The notes: generated from the letters alone by a model not told the origin. Positions 44,320 through 53,806 are shown, counted from the first letter of the stretch. The stretch: DNA of 64,000 nucleotides from Clostridium thermosuccinogenes (GCF_002896855.1 NZ_CP021850.1:645665-709664); one strand, 5' to 3'. Program-made: numbers and translations.

Positions 44320-45190
44320 AGAAGGTTTTTTGAATGCTTACAGGAACAGACTGATGTCCCTGGCTTCCATAGCCATCGTGATGGCTTCGTTATTGATTTT
44401 CGGCACGTTTTTTCTTTTGGCGGCTAATTTGAACTCCAACCTGGAAACACTGAAGGAACAGCCTGAAATGCAGGTGTTCTGCTATCCTGAAATGGACGAA
44501 GCCCAGATAGCCAACGTGGAGGATGCCATAAAGAAAGATGCGAGAATAAAGGAATATGTGATGGTAACCAAGGCTGAGGCTTTCAACAAGGTTAAGAATG
44601 AAATCTTCGATGGAAAGGAATATTTGCTGGAAGACCTTGATGAAAGCATAATGCCGGTTTCATTCATCATAAAGCTTGTAAATCCGGAAGACAATGCTGC
44701 TGTAGTCCAAAAGTTCAAAGATATGACGGAGGTGGAAAACGTAACCTATGCGAGCCAGGCTGTGGAGGTAATTGCGAATATTACCTATTGGGTACCTTTG
44801 ATAAGCGGTGTTTTACTTTTGGCTCTGCTGGTGGTATCCATGTTCATAATATCCAATACGATAAAGCTCACCGTATTTGCCAGAAGGCGTGAAATCAACA
44901 TTATGAAATATATAGGCGCCACCGACTGGTTTATCAGATGGCCTTTTATTGTAGAAGGTGTTATAATTGGAGTGATAGGTTCAGCTATGGCGTTTGCCCT
45001 GATGTGGCTGGGGTACGACGCGGTTGAGCAAAAATCCAGCCTTGCCTTTGCAGGTATAGGCTTAAGCATTGTAAAACTCTTAAAATTCAACCAAGTTGCT
45101 TCCGTCATCATGATTATATTCGGAGTCACAGGAGCTGTTGTAGGAGCTTTTGGAAGCTTTATATCGATACGTAAATATTTAAAAGTTTAA
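44288..45190 (+). CDS. ftsX: Cell division membrane protein FtsX
   Basis: 300-residue FtsX-type permease-fold protein. A first membrane span lies at residues about 21-43, an extracellular domain at 44-165, then three spans (about 170-195, 215-240 and 265-290). It passes the FtsE ATPase signal to extracellular cell-wall hydrolases; the M23 peptidase encoded next is the obvious partner. It begins inside the end of ftsE, so the two are coupled. Confidence 0.95.
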   Translation: MKIRTARYIFKEGFLNAYRNRLMSLASIAIVMASLLIFGTFFLLAANLNSNLETLKEQPEMQVFCYPEMDEAQIANVEDAIKKDARIKEYVMVTKAEAFNKVKNEIFDGKEYLLEDLDESIMPVSFIIKLVNPEDNAAVVQKFKDMTEVENVTYASQAVEVIANITYWVPLISGVLLLALLVVSMFIISNTIKLTVFARRREINIMKYIGATDWFIRWPFIVEGVIIGVIGSAMAFALMWLGYDAVEQKSSLAFAGIGLSIVKLLKFNQVASVIMIIFGVTGAVVGAFGSFISIRKYLKV

Positions 45191-45230
45191 TATTATACAA
45201 AAGCTAAACGAATAAATGGGGGTAGTACGG

Positions 45231-46361
45231 GTGAAGAGGCTTGTCTTGTTTTTCATGGTTTTTGCCTTGATATTTGTTAATATGGCTCCTGCTCATGCAG
45301 ATGAGCTGTCGAAGGCGAAAGAGGAAAAGAAAAATATTGAGCAAGAAATGAAGAATGTCGCTAAGGATAAAAAAGAATACGAGAGCAAAATAAAAGAAAC
45401 TGAAAACCAAAAAAAAGCATTGGAGGAAGAACGGAAAAAGGCAGACAGCGAATTGAAAAACCTGCAAAGTGAGGTTGCAACCCTTAACGACATAATACTG
45501 GCTTTGGATGCGGAGCTGGAAGCTGCCGAGGATAAATATCAAAACCAGGTGGCGATGCTTAAAACCAGGATTAAGGTAATGTATGAAAACTCAAGTGTTA
45601 CATATTTGCAGACTTTGATCGAGTCAAAAAGCATAATCGATTTTTTTGAGAGGCTTCAGCTGATCTCCCTCATATCGGAAAACGACAAGAATCTGGTGGA
45701 GGAATTAGATGCGGCCAAAAAAGACCTTGATTATAAAAGGCAGATGAAAGAATCCCAAAAGAAAAAGCTGGAAGAGGATGTGAAGGACAAGGAAGAGAAA
45801 ATTCAGTCATTGGTAGCATCCAGAAATCAGGCCGACAGAAAGATAAAAGAGTATGAGATGACCCTGGAAGATCTGGAGAAGAGGGAAGATGAGCTGATCA
45901 AAAAGAGCCAGGAAATCACGAAGCGCATAGAAAAGCTGATGAGCGAAGCTCAGTACTCCGGGGGCATCATGAAATGGCCCTGCCCCAGCTCGACTACGAT
46001 ATCTTCATATTATGGCAACCGTTATCATCCCATATTAAAAAAGAACAAGCTTCATACGGGTATAGATATCGCAGCCGCAAGAGGTGCCTCCATAGTTGCA
46101 GCTGCTGCCGGAACAGTTATCGTGGCGGAATGGCAGACTGGGTATGGCAATACCGTAATTATTGACCATGGAGGCAAGATAGCGACTTTGTATGGGCATG
46201 CGGACAAGATCCTGGTAAAAGTCGGAGACAAAGTCAAGGCAGGGGATACAATAGCCAAGGTAGGTTCCACAGGCTGGTCCACCGGACCCCACCTGCATTT
46301 TGAAGTCATCAAGAACGGTCAGACGCAGAATCCTTTAGATTACTTGGGCAAAAAGAAATAG
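45231..46361 (+). CDS. Secreted M23 peptidase with long coiled coil (EnvC/PcsB-like)
   Basis: 376-residue protein. It has a signal peptide (RLVLFFMVFALIFVNMAPAHA), a long coiled coil (about residues 20-240, rich in K and E) and a C-terminal peptidase M23/LytM domain. The zinc ligands are H and D in HTGIDIAAARG and H-x-H in GPHLHFEV. Such proteins bind FtsX by the coiled coil and cut, or activate cutting of, peptidoglycan cross-links. The GTG at 45231 follows GGGGGT; an ATG at 45216 is also possible. It lies 40 bp behind ftsX. Confidence 0.92.
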   Translation: MKRLVLFFMVFALIFVNMAPAHADELSKAKEEKKNIEQEMKNVAKDKKEYESKIKETENQKKALEEERKKADSELKNLQSEVATLNDIILALDAELEAAEDKYQNQVAMLKTRIKVMYENSSVTYLQTLIESKSIIDFFERLQLISLISENDKNLVEELDAAKKDLDYKRQMKESQKKKLEEDVKDKEEKIQSLVASRNQADRKIKEYEMTLEDLEKREDELIKKSQEITKRIEKLMSEAQYSGGIMKWPCPSSTTISSYYGNRYHPILKKNKLHTGIDIAAARGASIVAAAAGTVIVAEWQTGYGNTVIIDHGGKIATLYGHADKILVKVGDKVKAGDTIAKVGSTGWSTGPHLHFEVIKNGQTQNPLDYLGKKK

Positions 46362-46383
46362 ACGAGAACAAGTATGAAAAATC

Positions 46384-46406
46384 AAACCCGGATAAAATCC
46401 GGGTTT
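46384..46406. terminator. Perfect hairpin after the M23 gene
   Basis: AAACCCGGAT pairs with ATCCGGGTTT around AAA. The T tail is short, so partial readthrough to ctpA is likely. Confidence 0.65.
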
Positions 46407-46491
46407 AATAATACACACGGCAGCATATGATATATTATCTGTAGGAAAATAATAAAAGGTTATAATTATTAACCAATGGGAGTGTTTATCA

Positions 46492-47715
46492 TTGAAGAGA
46501 AACAGAGGACTTTTGCTGGCTGCCATAATTTTGGTGGTTGTTACATCCATGGCAACCTTTGCTGTTTCAGCGCTTATCTTTCTGGGTTGGGGCAACATAA
46601 ACCAGGGTGTGATATATTTTAACCCGGATACCGTTGATCAAAGCATAGTTGCCAAATTTAATAAAGTTCGCAGCATTTTGAAAAATGAATATTATGAAAA
46701 TGTAGACGAAAACAAGCTTCTGGAAGGTGCCATCGCCGGTATGGCCGATTCTCTGGGAGATCCGTATACCGCATATTATACAAAGGAAGAATGGAAAATG
46801 TATTCCGAAAGCATAACCGGAAGCTATGTGGGTATCGGAGTGAGCATATCCTTAGGTGAAGATAACCTTGTCACCATTGTGGAGCCTTTTGAAGGTTCTC
46901 CGGCCGAAGAGGTAGGAATGAAGAAAGGAGACAAGATTATCAGGGTTGACGGCAAGGATGTAAGAGGCGTAAAGGACGGAGACGCGGTAGTCAACATGAT
47001 AAGAGGACCGGAGAATACAAAGGTCAAAATTACCGTATACAGGCCTTCCAATGGCGAAATGCTGGAATTCGACCTGGCCCGCAAAAAAATAAAGATTGCC
47101 AACATAAAGAGCAGAATGCTGGAGGACAATATCGGATATATAAGGATTGTGAAATTCGATAGTGAAATTAACAGGTATTTCAACGAGCATCTGAACAAGC
47201 TCATAAGCAATGGAATGAAAGCCCTGGTGATTGATGTGAGGGATAATCCGGGAGGTTATTACGACCAGGTGGTAGCCATCTGCGATCGGCTGCTTCCGGA
47301 GGGTACCATTGTCTATACGGAGGACAAATATAAGAGGCAGGATGTTAAAAAATCGGATGCAAAAGAACTGGGCATGCCAATAGCTGTATTGATAAACAGC
47401 AACAGCGCCAGCGCTTCGGAAATTTTGGCCGGGGCCATAAAGGACCACAAGAAGGGCACGCTGGTGGGTACAAAGACCTTCGGCAAGGGTTTGGTGCAGG
47501 CATCCTCCACCCTGGATGACGGTTCGGGATTAAAGGTTACCATAGCCAGGTATTTTACACCGTCGGGCGTATGCATCCATGGTGCGGGAATTATGCCGGA
47601 TATAGAAATCGATGTTCCGGAGGAATACAAGGACAGCCCGATATCTGACATACCTCCGGAGAAGGACATACAGCTAAAGGCAGCTGTGGAGAATCTGAAA
47701 GGAAAGATAAAATAA
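46492..47715 (+). CDS. ctpA: C-terminal processing protease CtpA (S41 family)
   Basis: 407-residue serine protease. A membrane anchor is at residues about 6-34, a PDZ domain at about 105-190 (YVGIGVSISL, VGMKKGDKIIRVDG) and the S41 catalytic domain follows, with the nucleophile serine in INSNSASASEILAGA and the lysine in GTKTFGKGLVQ. It probably acts outside the membrane on cell-wall enzymes or envelope proteins. The start is TTG at 46492, about 10 bp behind GGGAG. It ends the ftsEX-M23 cluster. Confidence 0.95.
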   Translation: MKRNRGLLLAAIILVVVTSMATFAVSALIFLGWGNINQGVIYFNPDTVDQSIVAKFNKVRSILKNEYYENVDENKLLEGAIAGMADSLGDPYTAYYTKEEWKMYSESITGSYVGIGVSISLGEDNLVTIVEPFEGSPAEEVGMKKGDKIIRVDGKDVRGVKDGDAVVNMIRGPENTKVKITVYRPSNGEMLEFDLARKKIKIANIKSRMLEDNIGYIRIVKFDSEINRYFNEHLNKLISNGMKALVIDVRDNPGGYYDQVVAICDRLLPEGTIVYTEDKYKRQDVKKSDAKELGMPIAVLINSNSASASEILAGAIKDHKKGTLVGTKTFGKGLVQASSTLDDGSGLKVTIARYFTPSGVCIHGAGIMPDIEIDVPEEYKDSPISDIPPEKDIQLKAAVENLKGKIK

Positions 47716-47842
47716 TAAATTAGTGAATAAAAATTCCCCATCTCCATAAACTACCTTCTGAGGAACAGCTAGGAATGCCGGCCGGTGATCGGAGCTTAAA
47801 GCACCCTTTACCGGCATAAATACCTATCGGGAGGTGCAAATT

Positions 47843-48016
47843 GTGAAAATTGATGAAGAAAAGCTGAAATACGAAATTGCTGAAGAGCTCGGTCTGATTG
47901 AAAAAGTGAAGAAATATGGATGGAAGGGGTTAACTGCCAAGGAGACAGGCAAAATAGGCGGCATAATAACAAAAAAGAAAAGGCTGATGCAGGCGAAAGG
48001 CAATCAGCAGATGTAA
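47843..48016 (+). CDS. Small acid-soluble spore protein, alpha/beta type
   Basis: 57-residue protein with the two SASP motifs: KYEIAEELGL near the start and LTAKETGKIGGIITKKK near the end, the latter including the ET-GK-IGG germination-protease and DNA-binding region. Such proteins coat spore DNA. The start is GTG at 47843, 7 bp behind GGAGGT. It shows that the organism makes endospores. Transcription by the forespore sigma factor SigG is expected, but I did not identify its promoter. Confidence 0.88.
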   Translation: MKIDEEKLKYEIAEELGLIEKVKKYGWKGLTAKETGKIGGIITKKKRLMQAKGNQQM

Positions 48017-48018
48017 TA

Positions 48019-48062
48019 AAGTAGGACATATTAAAGCTGACAGCTATGATATGTCCTATTTT
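48019..48062 (+). terminator. Terminator of the SASP gene
   Basis: AAGTAGGACATAT pairs with ATATGTCCTATTTT-side bases around a loop with an inner AGCTG pairing, followed by TTTTAAT. The rest of the space to 48297 holds no gene I can support. Confidence 0.75.
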
Positions 48063-48297
48063 AATGGGCTCATTTCAATGGTATAATATCTGTATGTTTT
48101 CCCGATGCCGGTGCGGCAGTGGAAATTAAAATAATATAAAGAATTTGGTAATGCCGGCAGGATGCCGGTAACTACTGCTTTATTAATGCAGGGCACGCCG
48201 TTTAAAATTTCCTGGAGTGGAAAATCAATGCGTTCCTGTAAATTGCTGCTTGTGGGAAACTAAGGTATTTTCTTTTTGCTAAAAAGGAGCCGGACAT

Positions 48298-49038
48298 ATG
48301 GCATATACAAACTTTGCATATATCTATGACAGACTTATGTATGATATTGATTATTCAAAATGGGCAAATTATATTGAAGAGATTTTTAAAAGAAATAAAG
48401 CTGAAGTTTCGCTGCTTCTGGATTTGGGGTGCGGGACCGGAAGCTTTTGCCTTGAAATGGCCAAAAGAGGCTATGATATGATAGGTATTGATATATCTTC
48501 CGACATGCTGTGCTGCGCCAGAAAAAAGTTTGAAGACCAGGGAAAGGATATCCTTCTTCTTAACCAGGATATGACCCGTTTTGAGCTTTACGGTACGGTG
48601 GATGCCGTCGTATGTCTTATGGACAGCGTAAATTACATCACAAACAAGAGAGATTTAAAAAGAATGTTCAAGCTTGTGCAAAATTACCTAAATCCCCACG
48701 GCTTGTTCATATTTGATATTAATTCGGCTTATAAGCTTGAGAAGGTGCTGGCTGACAACGTTTTTTACGATGTGGGGGAGGATATTGCCTATATATGGCA
48801 GAACAACTATGACCGAAGGAACAGGATATGTGAGTTTGACCTGACCTTTTTTGTAAAGGAAGGAGAACATTATGAAAGATACGACGAGATTCACAGAGAA
48901 AGGGCTTATTTATCAGAGGAGATAATGGAATTAATTGACGCTTCGGGTTTGAAGCTTTTGGATATGTATGACCAACTGAGCTTTTCACCTCCTAAGGATG
49001 AGAGTGAAAGGATATTTTTTGTTTGCCGCAAAGAGTAG
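48298..49038 (+). CDS. Class I SAM-dependent methyltransferase
   Basis: 246-residue methyltransferase. The SAM-binding glycine motif LLLDLGCGTGSFCLEMAKRG is at about residue 38, followed by MIGIDISSDML (acidic loop) and AVVCLMDSVNYI (motif IV). The C-terminal part (REHAYLSEEIMELI type) is of the kind seen in small-molecule methyltransferases near DNA-repair genes. The substrate is unknown. AAGGAG stands 8 bp before the ATG. It overlaps the leader of the MGMT-like gene, so the two are probably co-transcribed. Confidence 0.88.
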   Translation: MAYTNFAYIYDRLMYDIDYSKWANYIEEIFKRNKAEVSLLLDLGCGTGSFCLEMAKRGYDMIGIDISSDMLCCARKKFEDQGKDILLLNQDMTRFELYGTVDAVVCLMDSVNYITNKRDLKRMFKLVQNYLNPHGLFIFDINSAYKLEKVLADNVFYDVGEDIAYIWQNNYDRRNRICEFDLTFFVKEGEHYERYDEIHRERAYLSEEIMELIDASGLKLLDMYDQLSFSPPKDESERIFFVCRKE

Positions 49039-49052
49039 GGGGATGCAATCGT

Positions 49053-49367
49053 ATGAAATTTTTTGAAGAGGTATATGAGGTTGTAAAGAGAATTCCGAAA
49101 GGGAAAGTGGCTACTTATGGCCAAATAGCGGCCATGACGGGGTATCCACGCAGGGCGAGAATGGTAGGATGGGCGCTGCATGCCAATCCATATCAAGGAA
49201 TAGTGCCCTGTCATAGAGTGGTAAACAGGAAGGGTGAATTGAGCGGAGGCTTTGCTTTTGGAGGGCCTGAGGTCCAAAAAATGCTGCTTGAGAAGGAAGG
49301 AATAATATTTAATGAAGATGGTATAATAAATTTAGAAAAGTACTTATGGAAACCAGATAAAGCTTAG
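49053..49367 (+). CDS. MGMT-family protein (methylguanine methyltransferase C-domain)
   Basis: 104-residue protein equal to the C-terminal domain of O6-alkylguanine-DNA alkyltransferase: PKGKVATYGQIAAM with the winged helix and the active-site cysteine in IVPCHRVV. It lacks the N-terminal domain of full Ogt/MGMT. Stand-alone forms either repair alkylated guanine or, as alkyltransferase-like proteins, only flag it; the latter have Trp in place of Cys, whereas Cys is kept here, so repair is possible. The ATG at 49053 has GGGGGATG upstream. Confidence 0.85.
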   Translation: MKFFEEVYEVVKRIPKGKVATYGQIAAMTGYPRRARMVGWALHANPYQGIVPCHRVVNRKGELSGGFAFGGPEVQKMLLEKEGIIFNEDGIINLEKYLWKPDKA

Positions 49368-49392
49368 AAAAGGCTTTATGTAAAATTATTAA

Positions 49393-49421
49393 TTGACAAT
49401 GGGTCAAATATTGTGTTACAC
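49393..49421 (+). promoter_or_regulatory. Candidate promoter of the cold-shock gene
   Basis: TTGACA at 49393-49398, a 17 bp gap and TTACAC at 49416-49421. The -10 box is poor. A leader of about 60 bases would precede the start codon. Confidence 0.4.
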
Positions 49422-49490
49422 TTTTTATGTTTGATTCGGGCAAAGTGCTTTGAGGAGAACTAATGCAATTATTTCAGGAGGAGTGCCGTG

Positions 49491-49694
49491 ATGGAAAGAG
49501 GAAGAGTAAAATGGTTCAATGCTGAAAAGGGATACGGGTTTATTGAAAGGGAAGATGGAAACGACGTATTCGTTCATTTTTCAGCAATAGCAATGGAAGG
49601 TTTTAAAACTTTAGAAGAAGGTGCCGAAGTAGAATTTGATGTTGTTGAAGGAGCTAAGGGACCTCAGGCTGCAAACGTTCAGAAAATACAGTAA
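49491..49694 (+). CDS. Cold-shock protein (CspA family)
   Basis: 67-residue RNA chaperone with one cold-shock domain. RNP1 is KGYGFIE and RNP2 is DVFVHFSAI. It binds single-stranded nucleic acid and melts mRNA structure. AGGAGG lies 9 bp before the ATG; a GTG one codon upstream is in frame too. It has its own promoter and terminator. Confidence 0.95.
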   Translation: MERGRVKWFNAEKGYGFIEREDGNDVFVHFSAIAMEGFKTLEEGAEVEFDVVEGAKGPQAANVQKIQ

Positions 49695-49740
49695 TTAAAG
49701 TTTGAATGAGCTTTAAATATAAAGTGGCCAAGTAAATTAT

Positions 49741-49772
49741 CCCCGGTATATATTTATATATCGGGGTTTTTC
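49741..49772 (+). terminator. Terminator of the cold-shock gene
   Basis: CCCCGGTATATA pairs with TATATCGGGG (one bulge), followed by TTTTTC. Confidence 0.9.
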
Positions 49773-49966
49773 AATTATATAAGATCAAGTTTCCGGTGAA
49801 AAAAATTCGCCGTAAAATGGAGCTTATGCTTCAAAATCGGATAATTTTCAAGCAAGAATGAAATATGCAGACTTTGCAAAATATACGAGAAAGTATTCAA
49901 AATAAACGATGGATGATATAAAATAGACGATAAAAGTAAATTGAGCTTTATAAGGAGTAGATTGCT

Positions 49967-50851
49967 ATGTCGGATTACATTGTAAGAGCTACAGCTGCAG
50001 ATGGAGCGATAAGGGCTTTTGCGGCAGTAACAACACGAATGGTGGGAGAAGCGGCTTCCATACATAACCTTTCCCCGGTAGCCTCGGCTGCTTTGGGTAG
50101 AACCATGACGGCGGCAGCGATTATGTCAAGAATGCGGCTTACCAGTGAGGAGGATGCCCTTACCATTCAGATAAAGGGAAATGGTCCTTTGGGGGGGATT
50201 GTTGTAGCTTCCGATTATGAATCAAATGTACGGGGATATGTGTACAATCCCGATGTGGATATTCCTCTGAATTCTATGGGTAAGCTGGATGTTGGCGGTG
50301 CCGTAGGCAAGGTAGGGTATATGAACGTTATTATGGATTTGGGATTGAAAGAGCCTTATATAGGGTATGTTGACCTGGTGACCGGAGAGATAGGGGACGA
50401 TGTGGCGTACTATTTCGCAAAATCGGAACAGACCCCATCAATAGTGGCATTAGGTGTGCTTGTCGATGTGGATGGCTCCATATTGAATGCCGGAGGTTAT
50501 ATAGTCCAGCTGATGCCGGGAGCAGGGGATGATATCATAGACTACCTGGAAGAGAAAATCAGAACGCTGGCACCGGTCACTAAACTGCTTTCTGAAGGTA
50601 AAACTCCTGAAGATATTCTGGAAATGCTGTTTGGAGAAAAATCCCTGAAAATCGCGGAAAAATCCCCATGCAGATTTGTATGCAACTGTTCGAGGGAACG
50701 CATGGAAAGAAACCTTATCAGCCTTGGAAGAGATGAGCTGGCGGATATGATAGAGGAACAGCATGGCGCTGAGCTTCAATGCCATTTCTGCAATAAAAAA
50801 TATTATTTTTCCGAGGAGGAATTGAAAAGTCTGATACATCAGGAAAATTAG
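49967..50851 (+). CDS. hslO: Redox-regulated chaperone Hsp33
   Basis: 294-residue chaperone that holds unfolding proteins under oxidative stress. The four redox zinc cysteines are seen in RFVCNCSRERM and LQCHFCNKKYYF near the C-terminus (CxC and CxxC). The N-terminal fold has VRATAADGAIRAFAA and the conserved GPLGGIVVASD. The ATG at 49967 follows AAGGAG. Length is normal. It is transcribed towards the tRNA cluster. Confidence 0.96.
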   Translation: MSDYIVRATAADGAIRAFAAVTTRMVGEAASIHNLSPVASAALGRTMTAAAIMSRMRLTSEEDALTIQIKGNGPLGGIVVASDYESNVRGYVYNPDVDIPLNSMGKLDVGGAVGKVGYMNVIMDLGLKEPYIGYVDLVTGEIGDDVAYYFAKSEQTPSIVALGVLVDVDGSILNAGGYIVQLMPGAGDDIIDYLEEKIRTLAPVTKLLSEGKTPEDILEMLFGEKSLKIAEKSPCRFVCNCSRERMERNLISLGRDELADMIEEQHGAELQCHFCNKKYYFSEEELKSLIHQEN

Positions 50852-50930
50852 CATAACCTTGTCATGACAAGCATTGGGGAGCAATAGCGAGGTTGCTAAA
50901 AATATTTTTGAAAATAGCGCATTTTATGTA

Positions 50931-50959
50931 TTGACTTTGCTCCTTTGTTTCTGTATACT
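50931..50959 (+). promoter_or_regulatory. tRNA cluster promoter 1
   Basis: TTGACT (50931-50936), a 17 bp gap and TATACT (50954-50959), about 30 bp before tRNA-Val. Confidence 0.8.
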
Positions 50960-50990
50960 ATTTATTGTCTTTCGGAAAGACAGCTAATTC

Positions 50991-51066
50991 GGGCGCTTAG
51001 CTCAGCTGGGAGAGCACCTGCCTTACAAGCAGGGGGTCATAGGTTCGAGCCCTATAGTGCCCACCA
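50991..51066 (+). tRNA. tRNA-Val (TAC)
   Basis: Full cloverleaf of 76 bases: acceptor GGGCGCT with AGTGCCC, anticodon loop CTTACAA, T-loop GGTTCGAGCC, and encoded CCA. It is the first tRNA of the cluster. Confidence 0.96.
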
Positions 51067-51104
51067 AAACTGATAAATTCATTAAGAAAAATTGATGTTT
51101 ATAG

Positions 51105-51133
51105 TTGACAATTCAACGTTAAACACTTATAAT
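51105..51133 (+). promoter_or_regulatory. tRNA cluster promoter 2
   Basis: TTGACA (51105-51110), a 17 bp gap and TATAAT (51128-51133), both perfect consensus, between tRNA-Val and tRNA-Asp. It should drive the last four tRNAs strongly. Confidence 0.88.
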
Positions 51134-51168
51134 AGTAAAGCAGCTTGTGATTTATCAGTTGATGAAAT

Positions 51169-51245
51169 GGCCCGGTAGTTCAGTTGGTTAGAACGCTAGC
51201 CTGTCACGCTAGAGGTCGAGGGTTCGAGCCCCTTCCGGGTCGCCA
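51169..51245 (+). tRNA. tRNA-Asp (GTC)
   Basis: 77 bases: acceptor GGCCCGG with CCGGGTC, anticodon loop CTGTCAC, T-loop GGTTCGAGCC, encoded CCA. Confidence 0.96.
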
Positions 51246-51325
51246 CTAAAATCAAAAGCTAGGATGGAAATATCCGGGGCGGTATAAAATCCGGTTCCGG
51301 TAAAGGAATTCTAACTTTTGAAAAT

Positions 51326-51401
51326 GCCCAGATAGCTCAGTCGGTAGAGCAAGGGACTGAAAATCCCTGTGTCGCTGGTTCGATTCCGGCTCTGGGCACC
51401 A
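51326..51401 (+). tRNA. tRNA-Phe (GAA)
   Basis: 76 bases: acceptor GCCCAGA with TCTGGGC, anticodon loop CTGAAAA, encoded CCA. Confidence 0.96.
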
Positions 51402-51404
51402 TAT

Positions 51405-51479
51405 GCGGGTTTAACTCAGCGGTAGAGTGTCACCTTGCCAAGGTGAAAGTCGCGAGTTCAAATCTCGTAACCCGCTCCA
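51405..51479 (+). tRNA. tRNA-Gly (GCC)
   Basis: 75 bases, only 3 bases behind tRNA-Phe: acceptor GCGGGTT with AACCCGC, anticodon loop TTGCCAA, encoded CCA. Confidence 0.96.
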
Positions 51480-51568
51480 ATTTTAGAAGCTAGAGGTGAA
51501 AATGAGAGGTTGGAGTTAAGATAATGCTTAAATCCAACTTTTCACATCTCACCTTCGGCTTCCGGAAT

Positions 51569-51643
<75 letters not shown>

Positions 51644-51645
51644 GT

Positions 51646-51680
51646 AACCGTAGAATCGATGATTCTACGGTTTTTTATTT
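51646..51680 (+). terminator. Terminator of the tRNA cluster
   Basis: AACCGTAGAATC pairs perfectly with GATTCTACGGTT around GAT, followed by TTTTATTTTT. Confidence 0.92.
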
Positions 51681-51976
51681 TTAGTTAAATTCTTTATTGA
51701 ATCCTAGATTGTTCAAAACAGTTTAGCTTTAAAAAGAGAGGCATTGAAAGCTGCCTTTGCTGTTTTGAACTGTTCATTGACACCCCAATGTCCATATTTT
51801 AATATGTAAGTGAAGACTCTGACCGTGCTTGGCATACTCCTCTATAGCATCGCTTTGCCATCATGACCGAGAGGAGCTTTTTATCCCGGGAATTAAAATG
51901 TCGGAAAAAAGCATGCAAGGGATATGCACTCGATGCGTATAATGTAAAGAAATAATTGCAAAATGGAGAGCTGCTT

Positions 51977-52777
51977 ATGATAAAGGGTAAAATGATAGGA
52001 AAAGGTATGACCGCAGAGGTATATGAGTGGGGACAGGATAAAGTATTAAAACTGTTTTTTGATAACGTCACCATGGAGCGGGTAGATTATGAAGCAAGCA
52101 TTGGGAAAACCGTACATGAAGCGGGGGTGCCTTCTCCGGCAGTATTCGGAGTAATCGACGCCGAGGACCGTAGAGGTATCATATATGAACGTATTGAAGG
52201 CAAAACTATGTTTTTGCATATTCAGAAGGAACCCTGGATGGTATACCACTACGCTCAGCATTTGGCAAGGCTGCAATATGAAGTGCACAAATGCAAATTA
52301 AAAAATCTTCCTGCCCAAAAAGACAAGTTTACAGACAGGATAAAGAGCTCATCGCAAATATTGGGTGACCGGTTGGGAAAAATCCTAGACTATATGGAAA
52401 GCCTTCCCGACGGCAACAGTGTGTGCCATGGAGATTTTCACTTTAACAATATAATGGTTTCCGGGAACAGGTTAGTGCCTATAGACTGGACAAACGCCTA
52501 CTGTGGAAATCCACTGGGTGATGTGGCCAGGACCTGCCTTATAATGCGATCACCTTTAAAGTACCCGGAATTTCCCGATATCATGATGCCTATAATCCAA
52601 TATACAAAATGGCTGATCTGCTGGACTTACCTGAATGAGTACATGAGACTTTCAAAGGCAGGATACAAGGATATATATGCATGGATTCTCCCTGTGGCTG
52701 CCGCCAGGCTGAGGGACAAGGTACCCGGCGAGGAAAAGTGGTTGATGAGCGTAATCGACAAGCACTTGAGGGAGTAA
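51977..52777 (+). CDS. Phosphotransferase-fold kinase (APH family)
   Basis: 266-residue protein of the aminoglycoside/choline kinase fold. The catalytic loop is VCHGDFHFNNIMV (D and N) and the metal-binding D is in RLVPIDWTNAYCGN. The N-lobe has GKGMTAEVYEW as a glycine loop. The substrate is not predicted; chromosomal members of this kind usually act on metabolites rather than drugs. GGAGAG stands 6 bp before the ATG at 51977. The 300 bp before it hold only a CTCCTCT/AGAGGAG hairpin with a T run (51830-51883), perhaps a terminator. Confidence 0.82.
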   Translation: MIKGKMIGKGMTAEVYEWGQDKVLKLFFDNVTMERVDYEASIGKTVHEAGVPSPAVFGVIDAEDRRGIIYERIEGKTMFLHIQKEPWMVYHYAQHLARLQYEVHKCKLKNLPAQKDKFTDRIKSSSQILGDRLGKILDYMESLPDGNSVCHGDFHFNNIMVSGNRLVPIDWTNAYCGNPLGDVARTCLIMRSPLKYPEFPDIMMPIIQYTKWLICWTYLNEYMRLSKAGYKDIYAWILPVAAARLRDKVPGEEKWLMSVIDKHLRE

Positions 52778-52909
52778 TCTATGGGTTAAAGCAAACCATT
52801 CCTGCTGCGATGAATCTTCTCAAAAGAGGAGGGTTCAACGTATTTCTGGAGAAGCAGATGACCCTCCTTTATATCCATATATTTTGAAGCACTGCTCTTA
52901 ATGGGCAGA

Positions 52910-53659
52910 CTATCCTCCATCCACCACCAAAGATGTGCCGGTAATAAGCCTGGAGGCATCGCTTAGAAGGAAAGCGACCGCACAAGCGATATATTCAGCA
53001 TTTCCGATATCCATAATGTGGCTTTTTTTAAGTTCTGCTTCAAAATTCTTATTATTGACCGGCTCTTTTAAATCTTCAAAAATCCGGGTTTCCATAGTAC
53101 CCGGAGCAACAGAATTTATCCTTATCTTCTTTGGTGCAAGCTCCAAGGCCATAACCCGTATTGCGCTTTCAAGAGCCCCTTTGCTGGCGCAGTATGCCGT
53201 AAGGCCTCGGGCAACCACTTTTTTAGATATGGAGGAAATAGCGACGATACTTCCGCCGTTATCATTATACTCCTTTTTTGAGAACTGCTTAACCATCTCC
53301 ACAAAAGAAAAAAAGTTGACCGACATTACGTTTTTTATATCGCTCATTTTCAGGTATTTCAAGGGTATTGAGATTGATGTCCCGGCTGAATGAACCAATC
53401 CATTAAGTTTTAACCCGTTCCGGCAGACTTTCTCCATTAAATGCTCGATTTCGTCCAGGTTATTAAGGTCCATCGGATAATAGGAGTGATTGCCGGGTTT
53501 AAGCTCATCGCAGGTTTTCTTCAGGCGTTCTTCATTTTGTGCTATCAATATAATATTAGCCCCAAGCTTGCTTAAGTATAGGGCGATTTCTTTTCCGATG
53601 CCGGAGGAGGCTCCGGTGACCATTATATTTTTTCCGTTCAGATTTATCGGGTTAATCAT
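52910..53659 (-). CDS. Short-chain dehydrogenase/reductase (SDR)
   Basis: 249-residue NAD(P)-dependent oxidoreductase. The cofactor motif is VTGASSGIGKEIALY, the NAG-type strand reads LVHSAGTSIS, and the catalytic Y-x3-K is in LTAYCASKGALES, with the serine in AISSISKK. It resembles FabG-type 3-oxoacyl reductases, but the substrate is open. GGAG lies 10 bp before the ATG at 53659. It is a single gene on the minus strand, divergent from the DUF1858/DUF438 pair. Confidence 0.9.
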   Translation of the reverse strand: MINPINLNGKNIMVTGASSGIGKEIALYLSKLGANIILIAQNEERLKKTCDELKPGNHSYYPMDLNNLDEIEHLMEKVCRNGLKLNGLVHSAGTSISIPLKYLKMSDIKNVMSVNFFSFVEMVKQFSKKEYNDNGGSIVAISSISKKVVARGLTAYCASKGALESAIRVMALELAPKKIRINSVAPGTMETRIFEDLKEPVNNKNFEAELKKSHIMDIGNAEYIACAVAFLLSDASRLITGTSLVVDGG

Positions 53660-53806
53660 TTATGCTCAGCTCCTACTAAAAAAGTCGTTGGTACATATCG
53701 TTGGAAGACATGCCGACTGCCCGGACTGAAACCTTCAGTTGTATAAAATGATCAGCGTAGTAATACACTTTACATAATAAAATATGCAGTTTGTGGAAAA
53801 TGTGTG

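Noticed and set aside
49053-49367. Alkyltransferase-like protein with Trp in the active site
   Set aside because: The motif here is PCHRVV with cysteine, so the protein is not a classical alkyltransferase-like protein.
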